This document shows, one piece after another, positions 34,057-41,393 of a stretch of DNA of 64,000 nt; the stretch's first letter is position 1, and each line of letters opens with the position of its first letter. The DNA lies in assembly GCF_004363695.1 (NCBI RefSeq), contig NZ_SNZC01000006.1, positions 1 through 64,000 on the forward strand, in the 5' to 3' direction. The notes below the pieces were generated by a model, which worked only from the letters and a program-made list of their open reading frames with translations, was not told where the DNA came from and made no database searches. Origin of the DNA: Flavobacterium cheniae. Lineage in GTDB: Bacteria > Bacteroidota > Bacteroidia > Flavobacteriales > Flavobacteriaceae. Position numbers and translations under genes: made by a program.

Positions 34057-34788
34057 TTAATACAACATTTTTACTTCTTTCACATCGAAAAAGGTTACCG
34101 AATCATCTTCCAATAAAACTTCTAATTTACCTTCTTTTGTAACCTTTTGAATTTTTCCTACAAATCGATTTCCTAATGCCGATTCGAAAGTTGAAACTAC
34201 CTCTTTCTTAAACAAAATAGCATGATAAGTGTTCCAAAAATAATCTTCTTTAAGATTTTCTAGTTGATTTAAATTGAATTCTAATCGGTTTACGATGGAA
34301 ATTAAAAGTGTTTCTCTATCAAATAATTGGTTTTCCAATAAAAACAAAGAAGATGCTTGTGGCAAATTTTCAAATTGAGATTGGTTCACATTCAAACCAA
34401 TTCCGATAATCGATTGCACTTCGTTTTGATTTTTGAACGTATTTTCGATTAAAATGCCTGCTATTTTCTTATTCTCTGCCAAGATGTCATTTGGCCATTT
34501 AATGGCAAAATTTAAATTACTAACTGTTTTTAGTCCTTCAACTACACTCAAAGCCACAATTATATTCAAGGTAAAAAGACTTGAAATTTCTTCTATTTTT
34601 TGATTATATAAAACACTAAAAGCTAGATTCTTACCTGCTTCAGAAGTCCAACCCGAACCTCTTTGTCCTTTTCCTTGTGTTTGTGATTCGGTGCTAACAA
34701 CGGTGAAATTTTCGCAAGTTTCTTGTGCCGAAAGCGCTTTCAAAAAACTATTGGTAGAATCTATGGCATCGAGTTTGATTATCTTCAT
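34057..34788 (-). CDS. birA: Biotin--[acetyl-CoA-carboxylase] ligase
   Basis: Attaches biotin to the carrier protein of acetyl-CoA carboxylase through biotinyl-AMP. The 243-residue protein is the monofunctional type. It begins directly with the catalytic domain (IIKLDAIDSTNSFLKAL) and lacks the N-terminal helix-turn-helix of E. coli BirA, so it should not be a repressor. Motifs are QTQGKGQRGSGWTSEAGKNL in the adenylate loop, KWPNDILAENKKIAGILIE, and IGIGLNVNQ. It serves the same pathway as accA at 18499. It is divergent from rsfS, with promoters in the 85-base gap. Confidence 0.94.
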   Translation of the reverse strand: MKIIKLDAIDSTNSFLKALSAQETCENFTVVSTESQTQGKGQRGSGWTSEAGKNLAFSVLYNQKIEEISSLFTLNIIVALSVVEGLKTVSNLNFAIKWPNDILAENKKIAGILIENTFKNQNEVQSIIGIGLNVNQSQFENLPQASSLFLLENQLFDRETLLISIVNRLEFNLNQLENLKEDYFWNTYHAILFKKEVVSTFESALGNRFVGKIQKVTKEGKLEVLLEDDSVTFFDVKEVKMLY

Positions 34789-34845
34789 AATACAATAACA
34801 AAATTTAATCTTATGTTAAGGTTCAAAAATAATCACAAAAAATGA

Positions 34846-34853
34846 TACCTTTG
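34846..34853 (+). promoter_or_regulatory. rsfS-ftsH promoter -7 box
   Basis: TACCTTTG, 20 bases before the rsfS ATG. Typical flavobacterial form, followed by CATAAAT. Confidence 0.6.
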
Positions 34854-34873
34854 CATAAATACAAAAATAATAA

Positions 34874-35245
34874 ATGGCGAAGAAGCAGATTAATAATGAT
34901 GATTTATTAGCAAACATCATCAAAGGGATTGAAGAAGTAAAAGGAGAAAATATTGATATTCTTGATTTAAGAGAAATTGACAACACGGTTTGTGACTACT
35001 TTGTAATTTGTAATGGAAATTCAAATACTCAAGTAAATGCAATTGTAGGTTCAGTACAAAAAATCGTTTCAAAAGAATTAAAAGATAAACCATGGCACGT
35101 TGAAGGTGCTGAAAATGGAGAATGGGTTTTAATGGACTACGTTAATATTGTAGTGCATGTTTTCCAAAAACACATTCGTGAATACTACCGAATTGAGAGT
35201 TTATGGGGTGATGCAAAAATCACAACCATTGAAACTAAATACTAA
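34874..35245 (+). CDS. rsfS: Ribosomal silencing factor RsfS
   Basis: Binds L14 of the large subunit and blocks subunit joining, which silences translation under poor nutrition. The 123-residue length is normal. Family signatures are GIEEVKGENIDILDLREID, VCDYFVICNGNSNTQVNAI, KPWHVEGAENGEWVLMDYVNIVVHVF in pieces, and the ending REYYRIESLWGDAKI. It starts after a clear -7 box and is followed 8 bases later by ftsH. From memory, the rsfS-ftsH order recurs in the Bacteroidota. Confidence 0.95.
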   Translation: MAKKQINNDDLLANIIKGIEEVKGENIDILDLREIDNTVCDYFVICNGNSNTQVNAIVGSVQKIVSKELKDKPWHVEGAENGEWVLMDYVNIVVHVFQKHIREYYRIESLWGDAKITTIETKY

Positions 35246-35253
35246 AATTTCTT

Positions 35254-37173
35254 ATGGCACAAAATAGTAATTCTAACTTTAAGTTTAGTCCATGGATGAG
35301 TATTGGACTGGTTATTGTCATTTTCTTAACCATTAATTTATTTTCTACTGGTTTTGATTTAAGCAATCCTGCGCCAACTACATTATCAAAATTTTATCAA
35401 TATTTAGATAAAAATCAGGTAGAAAAAGTAGTATTTACCAATACTAAAGCAACAGTTTACTTAAAGAAAGCTGCTTTAACAGATAAAGCACATGACAAAG
35501 TAAAAAATGATGTTTTAGGAAAACTAAATACGAAAGGACCTCACTATTTTACAGAAATTGGTGATTTAAAAACCTTTCAAGAAAACTTACAAAAAGCGTC
35601 AAGCGAAGGTAAACTTACAGATTACGAAAAAGAGCCTGAAAGCATGTGGGGAGAAATCATCTCTATGCTTTTACCTATCTTACTTTTAGTTGGACTTTGG
35701 GTCTTTATGATGCGAAGAATGTCAGGTGGTTCTGGTGGCGGAGGTGGACAAATCTTCAGCATTGGTAAATCGAAAGCTAAACTATTTGATGAAAAGAACG
35801 ATACTCGTGTAACTTTTGAAAACGTTGCCGGATTAGAAGGTGCTAAAGAAGAAATTCAAGAAATTGTAGAATTCTTAAAAACTCCTGAAAAATATACTTC
35901 AATTGGTGGTAAAATCCCAAAAGGAGCTTTATTAGTTGGACCTCCTGGAACTGGAAAAACATTATTAGCTAAAGCCGTTGCAGGTGAAGCTAAAGTACCT
36001 TTCTTCTCTTTATCAGGTTCTGATTTTGTGGAAATGTTTGTTGGTGTTGGAGCTTCTCGTGTTAGAGATTTATTCAAACAAGCCAAAGAGAAATCACCAT
36101 CTATCATTTTCATTGACGAAATTGACGCTGTGGGTAGAGCTCGTGGGAAAAACAACATGACAGGCGCTAATGACGAAAGAGAAAATACATTAAATCAGTT
36201 ATTGACTGAAATGGATGGTTTTGGAACCAATTCAAATGTAATTGTATTAGCTGCTACTAACCGTGCTGATGTTTTAGACAAAGCATTATTACGTGCTGGT
36301 CGTTTTGACAGACAAATTTATGTAGACTTACCAGACATTAGAGAACGTAAGGAAATTTTTGAAGTACACTTAAAACCTTTGAAAAAATCAGAGGAATTAG
36401 ATACTGAATTTTTAGCAAAACAAACACCAGGATTCTCTGGAGCTGACATTGCTAATGTTTGTAACGAAGCCGCTTTAATTGCAGCTCGTAAAGACAAAAA
36501 AGCGGTAGACAAACAAGATTTCTTAGACGCTGTTGATAGAATCATCGGTGGTTTAGAAAAGAAAAACAAAATTGTCACACCAGCTGAAAAACGCGCAATC
36601 GCCATTCACGAAGCTGGACATGCAACAGTAAGTTGGATGTTAGAACATGCAGCACCTCTTGTAAAAGTTACGATTGTTCCTCGTGGACAAAGTTTAGGAG
36701 CGGCTTGGTATTTACCAGAAGAAAGATTGATTGTAAGACCAGACCAAATGTTAGACGAAATGTGTGCTACTATGGGTGGAAGAGCGGCCGAGAAAGTAAT
36801 TTTCAATGAAATTTCAACAGGTGCTTTGAGTGATTTAGAGAAAGTAACGCGTCAGGCAAGAGCAATGGTTACGATTTACGGATTGAACGATAAGCTAGGA
36901 AACATCACATATTACGATTCAACTGGGCAATCGGATTACAATTTTTCTAAACCTTATTCTGAAGAAACTGCAAAAGTTATCGATACTGAAATTTATAAAT
37001 TAATTGAAGAGCAATATCAAAGAGCAATTCACATTTTAGAAACAAACAAAGAAAAGCTAACTCAATTAGCTGATATTCTGATAGAAAAAGAAGTAATTTT
37101 CAAAGATGATTTGGAAACTATTTTCGGAAAAAGACCTTTTGACAAAGAAGAAGAAATTCCTGCTGCGGAATAA
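35254..37173 (+). CDS. ftsH: ATP-dependent zinc metalloprotease FtsH
   Basis: Membrane-bound AAA+ protease that pulls out and degrades membrane and short-lived cytoplasmic proteins. It has 639 residues with two membrane helices (about 13-30 and 130-150) framing a periplasmic domain. A glycine-rich stretch ([10 protein letters not shown]) is followed by the AAA module with Walker A GPPGTGKT (229-236), pore loop [12 protein letters not shown], Walker [12 protein letters not shown], second region of homology [21 protein letters not shown] in pieces, and the zinc site HEAGH (452-456) with a later conserved Asp region. It follows rsfS by 8 bases. A terminator lies at 37200-37240. Confidence 0.97.
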   Translation: MAQNSNSNFKFSPWMSIGLVIVIFLTINLFSTGFDLSNPAPTTLSKFYQYLDKNQVEKVVFTNTKATVYLKKAALTDKAHDKVKNDVLGKLNTKGPHYFTEIGDLKTFQENLQKASSEGKLTDYEKEPESMWGEIISMLLPILLLVGLWVFMMRRMSGGSGGGGGQIFSIGKSKAKLFDEKNDTRVTFENVAGLEGAKEEIQEIVEFLKTPEKYTSIGGKIPKGALLVGPPGTGKTLLAKAVAGEAKVPFFSLSGSDFVEMFVGVGASRVRDLFKQAKEKSPSIIFIDEIDAVGRARGKNNMTGANDERENTLNQLLTEMDGFGTNSNVIVLAATNRADVLDKALLRAGRFDRQIYVDLPDIRERKEIFEVHLKPLKKSEELDTEFLAKQTPGFSGADIANVCNEAALIAARKDKKAVDKQDFLDAVDRIIGGLEKKNKIVTPAEKRAIAIHEAGHATVSWMLEHAAPLVKVTIVPRGQSLGAAWYLPEERLIVRPDQMLDEMCATMGGRAAEKVIFNEISTGALSDLEKVTRQARAMVTIYGLNDKLGNITYYDSTGQSDYNFSKPYSEETAKVIDTEIYKLIEEQYQRAIHILETNKEKLTQLADILIEKEVIFKDDLETIFGKRPFDKEEEIPAAE

Positions 37174-37199
37174 GGACTTATCAACAAAATAATATTAAT

Positions 37200-37240
37200 A
37201 AAAAACTTAGTTCCTTAGGAAAAGAACTAAGTTTTTTTTT
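37200..37240 (+). terminator. Terminator after ftsH
   Basis: AAAAACTTAGTTC and GAACTAAGTTTTT arms around a 10-base loop, then a T run. It merges into the next promoter (TATCTTTG, 37240-37247). Confidence 0.8.
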
Positions 37241-37247
37241 ATCTTTG
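37240..37247 (+). promoter_or_regulatory. Promoter -7 box for the LUD-cdsA-psd run
   Basis: TATCTTTG directly after the ftsH terminator, 32 bases before the ATG at 37280. It opens the five-gene rightward run that ends at 40405. Confidence 0.55.
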
Positions 37248-37279
37248 ATTTTCACACAATAAAAAACGACTAAAGATAC

Positions 37280-37885
37280 ATGAGTCTTTTTAGAAAATTT
37301 TTTGGCACTTCGGGAGACGAAGACGAAAGCGACAAGAAACAAGAAGTTAAAAGTCCTTATTCGCCTGACACTACATTGCCTATAGACGAACAATTTACTT
37401 TCAATTTTAAAGAAAATGGAGGTAAATTTATTTATTGTGAAAATTTAGATGAAATTGCAGAGAATTTTGAAAATATTTTAGCAGAAAACGATTGGTTCGA
37501 AAGTAACGCACAATGTTATGACAACCGATTACTTTATCTTCTTGACGACAATAAACTAACCTACAATAATACTACACCACCAGTGTTTTTTCTTTCTTCT
37601 TGCGAAAATTTAATTGCAGACGAAGGTTCTATTTTATTCTCATCTAATCAGTTTAAGCACTTCAAACCAAATGAATTGCCTACAAACATGATTATTTTCG
37701 CTACCACAAGTCAAATTGTAAATAGCAAAAGCGATGGCTTAAGGCGAATTAAAAACACACACGAAAAAAATTACCCTTCTAATATTACCACCATAAAATA
37801 TTTTGAAGAAGTAAAAGAACAGGATTTTCTTCACTATGGAAGTTGCCATAAAAATCTTTACCTACTTCTTTTAGAGGATTTATAA
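37280..37885 (+). CDS. LUD-domain (LutC/YkgG-like) protein
   Basis: A 201-residue cytoplasmic protein whose second half has the LUD fold found in the LutB/LutC proteins of lactate use. Recognisable points are ENLDEIAENFENILAENDW near 55, LLDDNKLTYNNTTPPVFFLSSCENLIADEGSILFS in pieces, and the end DFLHYGSCHKNLYLLLLEDL. The first 45 residues are charged and probably disordered (TSGDEDESDKKQEVK). No lutA or lutB is near, so a lactate role is not supported. It shares the start of an operon with cdsA, its stop overlapping the cdsA start by one base, and the meaning of that pairing is unknown. Confidence 0.85.
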   Translation: MSLFRKFFGTSGDEDESDKKQEVKSPYSPDTTLPIDEQFTFNFKENGGKFIYCENLDEIAENFENILAENDWFESNAQCYDNRLLYLLDDNKLTYNNTTPPVFFLSSCENLIADEGSILFSSNQFKHFKPNELPTNMIIFATTSQIVNSKSDGLRRIKNTHEKNYPSNITTIKYFEEVKEQDFLHYGSCHKNLYLLLLEDL

Positions 37886-38691
37886 TGAATGAAACGCTAA
37901 AAAGAGCATTATCTGGAGCCGTTTATGTTGTATTACTATTAGGCTGTATATCTTATTCTAGAGAGGGTTTAGCGATTCTTTTTGGCGCTTTTTTGATTAT
38001 TGGAGTTTATGAATTTTGCAAAATGTGTGGATTGAACTTCTATGTTAGCATTCCTGTTGCCGCTGCTTCCTATTATTTCTTATGGAATAAAAACTCTGAT
38101 TTAAATTTAAATACAGCATTAACTGCTATAGCCGTTATAATTTCGGTTAAATTATTACTATATCTTTTCAATACCAAGAAAACCAATTTTCAACTTTACA
38201 CGCGCTACTTTTTACTCTTTGGATACGTAATTCTTCCTTTTATCTTGGCGAATTATATTGCAATGGGTGTGAAAGGATACAATCCAAAAATTTTAATTTC
38301 AATTATTGTTTTAATTTGGACCAACGATACTTTTGCGTATTTAGTTGGAAAAAACATAGGCAAAAACAAGCTTTTTCCAAGTGTTTCTCCTAAAAAAACC
38401 ATTGAAGGTTTTGCTGGTGGGTTAGTATTTACCATCATTGGAGGTGCTTTATTGGCTAATTATTACATCATGGCTTCAACCCTTTACATTTGGATTGTGA
38501 TTGCAGCTATCGTGAGTGTTTTCAGTACGTTAGGCGATTTAATAGAGTCAAAATTAAAACGTGTAGCCGGCATAAAAGATACCGGAAATATAATGCCTGG
38601 TCACGGAGGTATTCTAGATCGACTAGATAGTATTATATTTGTAATTCCATTTATTAATTTATTTTATTTAATTTTATACTATGTTTCATAA
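37885..38691 (+). CDS. cdsA: Phosphatidate cytidylyltransferase
   Basis: Inner-membrane enzyme that makes CDP-diacylglycerol from phosphatidate and CTP, the branch point for phospholipids. The 268-residue protein has about seven membrane helices and the C-terminal family signature: SKLKRVAGIKDTGNIMPGHG followed by GILDRLDS, with acidic residues that bind magnesium. WTNDTFAYLVGKNIGKNKLF and SPKKTIEGFAGG precede it. It overlaps psd by 11 bases and the LUD gene by one, so these are co-translated. It supplies the precursor used upstream of phosphatidylserine decarboxylase. Confidence 0.95.
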   Translation: MNETLKRALSGAVYVVLLLGCISYSREGLAILFGAFLIIGVYEFCKMCGLNFYVSIPVAAASYYFLWNKNSDLNLNTALTAIAVIISVKLLLYLFNTKKTNFQLYTRYFLLFGYVILPFILANYIAMGVKGYNPKILISIIVLIWTNDTFAYLVGKNIGKNKLFPSVSPKKTIEGFAGGLVFTIIGGALLANYYIMASTLYIWIVIAAIVSVFSTLGDLIESKLKRVAGIKDTGNIMPGHGGILDRLDSIIFVIPFINLFYLILYYVS

Positions 38692-39334
38692 AGAAGGTTC
38701 AAAAATCATTTTAATTACCCTGCTTTTAGTTGTGGGTATTATTTTCTTAACCGATGAATTTGTTGCTATAAATTGGTTACGAACTATTTTATACTTATTC
38801 GCATTAGTAATTTTAGTTTTGGTTTTACAATTCTTTAGAAACCCAACACGAGTTGCCGATAATAGCGACAATCACATTCTTGCTCCAGTAGACGGAAAAG
38901 TAGTAGTTATAGAAGAAGTTTACGAACCTGAATATTTCAAAGACAAACGTTTGATGGTTTCTATCTTCATGTCACCAATAAATGTGCACGTTACACGTTA
39001 TTGTGTAAACGGAATCGTAAAGTACAGTAAATATCACCCAGGAAAATACTTAGTAGCTTGGCATCCAAAAGCTAGCGAAGAAAACGAAAGAACTACTGTT
39101 GTTATCAACAATAGAGTGTATGGTGAAATCTTATACCGTCAAATTGCAGGTGCTTTAGCAAGACGTATTGTAAATTACGCTCAAGAAGGCATGCGTGTGG
39201 TTCAAGGTAAAGATGCAGGTTTTATTAAATTTGGTTCAAGAGTAGATATTTATTTACCATTGGGAACTGAAGTTAATGTAAAATTAGGTGATAAAGCTAT
39301 CGGAAACAAAACCGTTATTAGTAAAAAAGCATAA
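38681..39334 (+). CDS. psd: Phosphatidylserine decarboxylase family protein
   Basis: Makes phosphatidylethanolamine from phosphatidylserine with a pyruvoyl group formed by self-cleavage. The 217-residue short form is typical of Bacteroidota. An N-terminal pair of membrane helices (about 9-27 and 32-48) precedes the catalytic domain: DNHILAPVDGKVVVIEEV, SIFMSPINVHVTRYCVNG, YHPGKYLVAWHPKAS, and the cleavage site KFGSRVDIYLP, where Gly185-Ser186 should be cut to give the small pyruvoyl subunit. The position of the cleavage site about 30 residues from the end is normal. No phosphatidylserine synthase is in the window. It overlaps cdsA and is followed by an acyl-CoA-binding protein after 3 bases. 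Confidence 0.94.
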   Translation: MFHKEGSKIILITLLLVVGIIFLTDEFVAINWLRTILYLFALVILVLVLQFFRNPTRVADNSDNHILAPVDGKVVVIEEVYEPEYFKDKRLMVSIFMSPINVHVTRYCVNGIVKYSKYHPGKYLVAWHPKASEENERTTVVINNRVYGEILYRQIAGALARRIVNYAQEGMRVVQGKDAGFIKFGSRVDIYLPLGTEVNVKLGDKAIGNKTVISKKA

Positions 39335-39337
39335 AGA

Positions 39338-39619
39338 ATGAGCGAAAAGGATATCAATACTTTATTTGACGAAGCATTTGCTAACGCACAATTGATTCCG
39401 CAAGAATCGGTGCCACAGGATATGCAATTAATATTGTATGGTTTGTACAAACAAGCTACATCCGAAACCACAAACCCTTTATTATTTCAAAATCCTCAGG
39501 ATATTAGAAATGCTTTCAAATTAAATGCTTGGATGCAAGTAAAACATCTGAAACCAGATGATGCCAAAGCAGAATACATCAATATCATCAATAAATTACT
39601 GAAAGAACGTAACTTATAA
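39338..39619 (+). CDS. Acyl-CoA-binding protein
   Basis: A 93-residue four-helix protein that binds long-chain acyl-CoA thioesters in the cytoplasm. The family signature is clear: FDEAFANAQLIPQ, MQLILYGLYKQATSETTNP, FKLNAWMQVKHLKPDDAKAEYINIINKL in pieces. The Tyr in LYGLYKQAT and the Lys in AWMQVK are the usual acyl-CoA ligands. Such proteins are common in eukaryotes and scattered in bacteria. It sits 3 bases after psd, in a phospholipid operon, which suggests acyl-CoA handling tied to lipid metabolism. Confidence 0.92.
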   Translation: MSEKDINTLFDEAFANAQLIPQESVPQDMQLILYGLYKQATSETTNPLLFQNPQDIRNAFKLNAWMQVKHLKPDDAKAEYINIINKLLKERNL

Positions 39620-39631
39620 TCTGCATTACAA

Positions 39632-40405
39632 ATGAAAAAGTCATTATTGATTTTGGCTTGTATATCATTTATGATGACGAGCTGTAAAAAGGAAAACGAA
39701 TTAGAAGAAGTTAAAATTCCAGATCCAGAAGTAGAAACTAAAATTTCAGCATTAGGAAATCCAGCCGATGTTAAAGTTACTGAAGGTGGTATTTTTCAAA
39801 TGCGTGGACTTAAATACACTTACGACGATTTACAACCTCATATTGATGGTCGAACGATGGAAATTCATTATTCGAAACATCATTTAGGTTACGCTAACAA
39901 ACTAAACAAAGCCGTAATTGGTACCGATTTAGAATTAAAAACCGTAGAAGACATCTTAAAAAACTTAGATGTAAACAATAAAGAAATCCGAAATAACGCT
40001 GGTGGCTACTACAACCACAATTTATTTTTTGAGATTTTAAACCCAAAAGGCGGTGGTACTCCTACTGGCGCTCTTGCCGAAGCCATTACTGCCGAATTAG
40101 GTTCGTTTGACAACTTACAAAAACAACTTACAGAAGCCGCAGCAGGACAATTTGGAAGCGGATGGGCATGGTTAGTAGTTACCCGTGAAGGAAAATTAGC
40201 CGTTACTAGCACCGCCAACCAAGACAACCCTTTGATGCCAAATGCAGAATTAAGAGGAACTCCTATTTTAGCCATTGACGTTTGGGAACACGCCTACTAC
40301 TTAAATTACCAAAACAAACGCAACGAATATTTAACCGCTATTTTCAACGTCATCGATTGGAATATAGTAAATGCTAAATATGAAACGGCTGTGAGTAAGA
40401 TATAG
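39632..40405 (+). CDS. Superoxide dismutase (Fe/Mn), lipoprotein
   Basis: Converts superoxide to oxygen and hydrogen peroxide. Unlike the usual cytoplasmic enzyme, the 257-residue chain starts with a lipoprotein signal (lipobox MTSC, Cys18) and a charged linker KKENELEEV of about 45 residues before the SOD domain. Metal-binding and signature regions are EIHYSKHHLGYANKLN, GGYYNHNLFFEIL, FGSGWAWLVV and DVWEHAYYLNYQNKR, giving the three His and one Asp ligands. Fe and Mn forms cannot be told apart with certainty. The acidic stretch after the Cys may direct export to the cell surface, as acidic or Lys-acidic tails do in some flavobacteria. It follows the acyl-CoA-binding gene by 12 bases. Confidence 0.94.
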   Translation: MKKSLLILACISFMMTSCKKENELEEVKIPDPEVETKISALGNPADVKVTEGGIFQMRGLKYTYDDLQPHIDGRTMEIHYSKHHLGYANKLNKAVIGTDLELKTVEDILKNLDVNNKEIRNNAGGYYNHNLFFEILNPKGGGTPTGALAEAITAELGSFDNLQKQLTEAAAGQFGSGWAWLVVTREGKLAVTSTANQDNPLMPNAELRGTPILAIDVWEHAYYLNYQNKRNEYLTAIFNVIDWNIVNAKYETAVSKI

Positions 40406-40451
40406 TTCGTTGGTTTTTAAATTATTTTTTGAAGAAATAAAACTGATACTT

Positions 40452-40510
40452 GTCAGACATATACACCTAAAATTGGGTAGCTATGTATGATTTAGTCAGA
40501 CATATATACA
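40452..40510. repeat. Short direct repeat upstream of cassette module C
   Basis: GTCAGACATATA-type sequence at 40452-40464 recurs at 40495-40508 (GTCAGACATATATACA). No gene or clear fold. It lies just outside the module boundary. Confidence 0.4.
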
Positions 40511-40511
40511 A

Positions 40512-40525
40512 GTTGTAGCACATTT
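40512..40525 (+). repeat. Left boundary repeat of cassette module C
   Basis: GTTGTAGCACATTT, 7 bases before the gene's ATG. The inverted copy at 41173-41187 matches at 13 of 15 positions, with the first ten bases perfect. Confidence 0.55.
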
Positions 40526-40532
40526 AAACAAA

Positions 40533-41174
40533 ATGCAGAAATCCATAACAATCATATTTCTTCTTATTTTTAATCTGACCTTTGGACAAGATAAAGTTGA
40601 CCCAACAGAATCGCTTATTTCAGAACTTAAAACGGAACTGAACGAAAAAAGTATTGCGAACTTTTTTGTGGTAAAACGGATTACATATGGAACTGCATAT
40701 ATTCCCGATTTGAACGACCCAAATTTTTGTAATCCAAATGGAACTTACTTTACAATGTATGCGTTTTGGAAAGATGGAAAAGATGATTATGTGAAAAAAT
40801 TTGATAATTGTGGAGGATTTAATTCATTAAAATTATCCGATTCAAAAATCTCTGAATTCTATCTAAAAAATTCAGAAAGTTTAAAATCAGACGAAGTAAA
40901 ATCTTATCAAATAAAACCCGACAGTATTGCAAATGGAAAAATCTATAAAAGTATTTCTCATCGAAATCATCAACCTCAAAGATATTTTTGGTTCTATATA
41001 AATTCAGAGGAATTTAGAAATCATTTTGATAAATATGATTTGACAACGGAAAAAGATATTCCAAACTTAAATTATAAATCAAATAATGAGCTTTCTATAG
41101 TAAAACTTAATGCAATTTGTGAAGAAATAATTAACGATTTAAACAATAAATCTTTATTTAACCGACAAAAATAA
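40533..41174 (+). CDS. Secreted protein of unknown function in a cassette-like bracket
   Basis: A 213-residue protein that I do not recognise. A signal peptide covers residues 1-19 (MQKSITIIFLLIFNLTFGQ). The mature part is polar, with DPNFCNPNGTYFTMYAFWKDGKDDY near 70, a second Cys in FDNCGGFNSLKL that may pair with the first, and a HRNHQPQRYFWFYINSEEF segment near 145, mostly mixed alpha/beta. Codon use looks as AT-rich as the neighbourhood. The start lies 8 bases inside the left boundary repeat, and the stop codon overlaps the edge of the right one, so the gene fills the module exactly. No promoter is evident inside. Confidence 0.65.
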   Translation: MQKSITIIFLLIFNLTFGQDKVDPTESLISELKTELNEKSIANFFVVKRITYGTAYIPDLNDPNFCNPNGTYFTMYAFWKDGKDDYVKKFDNCGGFNSLKLSDSKISEFYLKNSESLKSDEVKSYQIKPDSIANGKIYKSISHRNHQPQRYFWFYINSEEFRNHFDKYDLTTEKDIPNLNYKSNNELSIVKLNAICEEIINDLNNKSLFNRQK

Positions 41175-41177
41175 AAC

Positions 41178-41314
41178 GTGCTACAACAGCGGTTTGCTTC
41201 AATGGCTACTTCAGGATTTTCCTGCGGAAAATCCGCTGCTGAATGGAATGTTTTGTTATATTTATGGTGGCTTGGTTTTGGTTCAACGCCACTGAAATCA
41301 AGCCGCAGAACGTT
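41178..41314 (+). repeat. attC-like palindrome of cassette module C, complete
   Basis: Begins GTGCTACAACAGCGGTTTGC then TTCAATGGC, and ends GCCACTGAAATC then AAGCCGCAGAACGTT, whose GTT is at 41312-41314. The two ends are imperfect inverted copies, so the 137-base stretch can fold as one long arm. An inner GATTTTCCTGCGGAAAATC hairpin lies near 41215-41233. This layout (AAC edge, long palindrome, CGTT end) is that of an integron attC site. Confidence 0.55.
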
Positions 41315-41357
41315 AAAAAAGCTGTTTATGGCTATTCGCCATTTTTAAAGTATAAAG

Positions 41358-41390
41358 AAAAAAATCCCAATCTTTCGATTGGGATTTTTT
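41358..41390. terminator. Bidirectional terminator, used by carB
   Basis: AAAAATCCCAATC-TTTC-GATTGGGATTTTTT. It lies just beyond the carB stop on the minus strand. Confidence 0.85.
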
Positions 41391-41393
41391 GTA

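Noticed and set aside
37280..37885. Lactate-use operon from the LUD domain
   Set aside because: No LutA or LutB partner; the neighbours are phospholipid genes.
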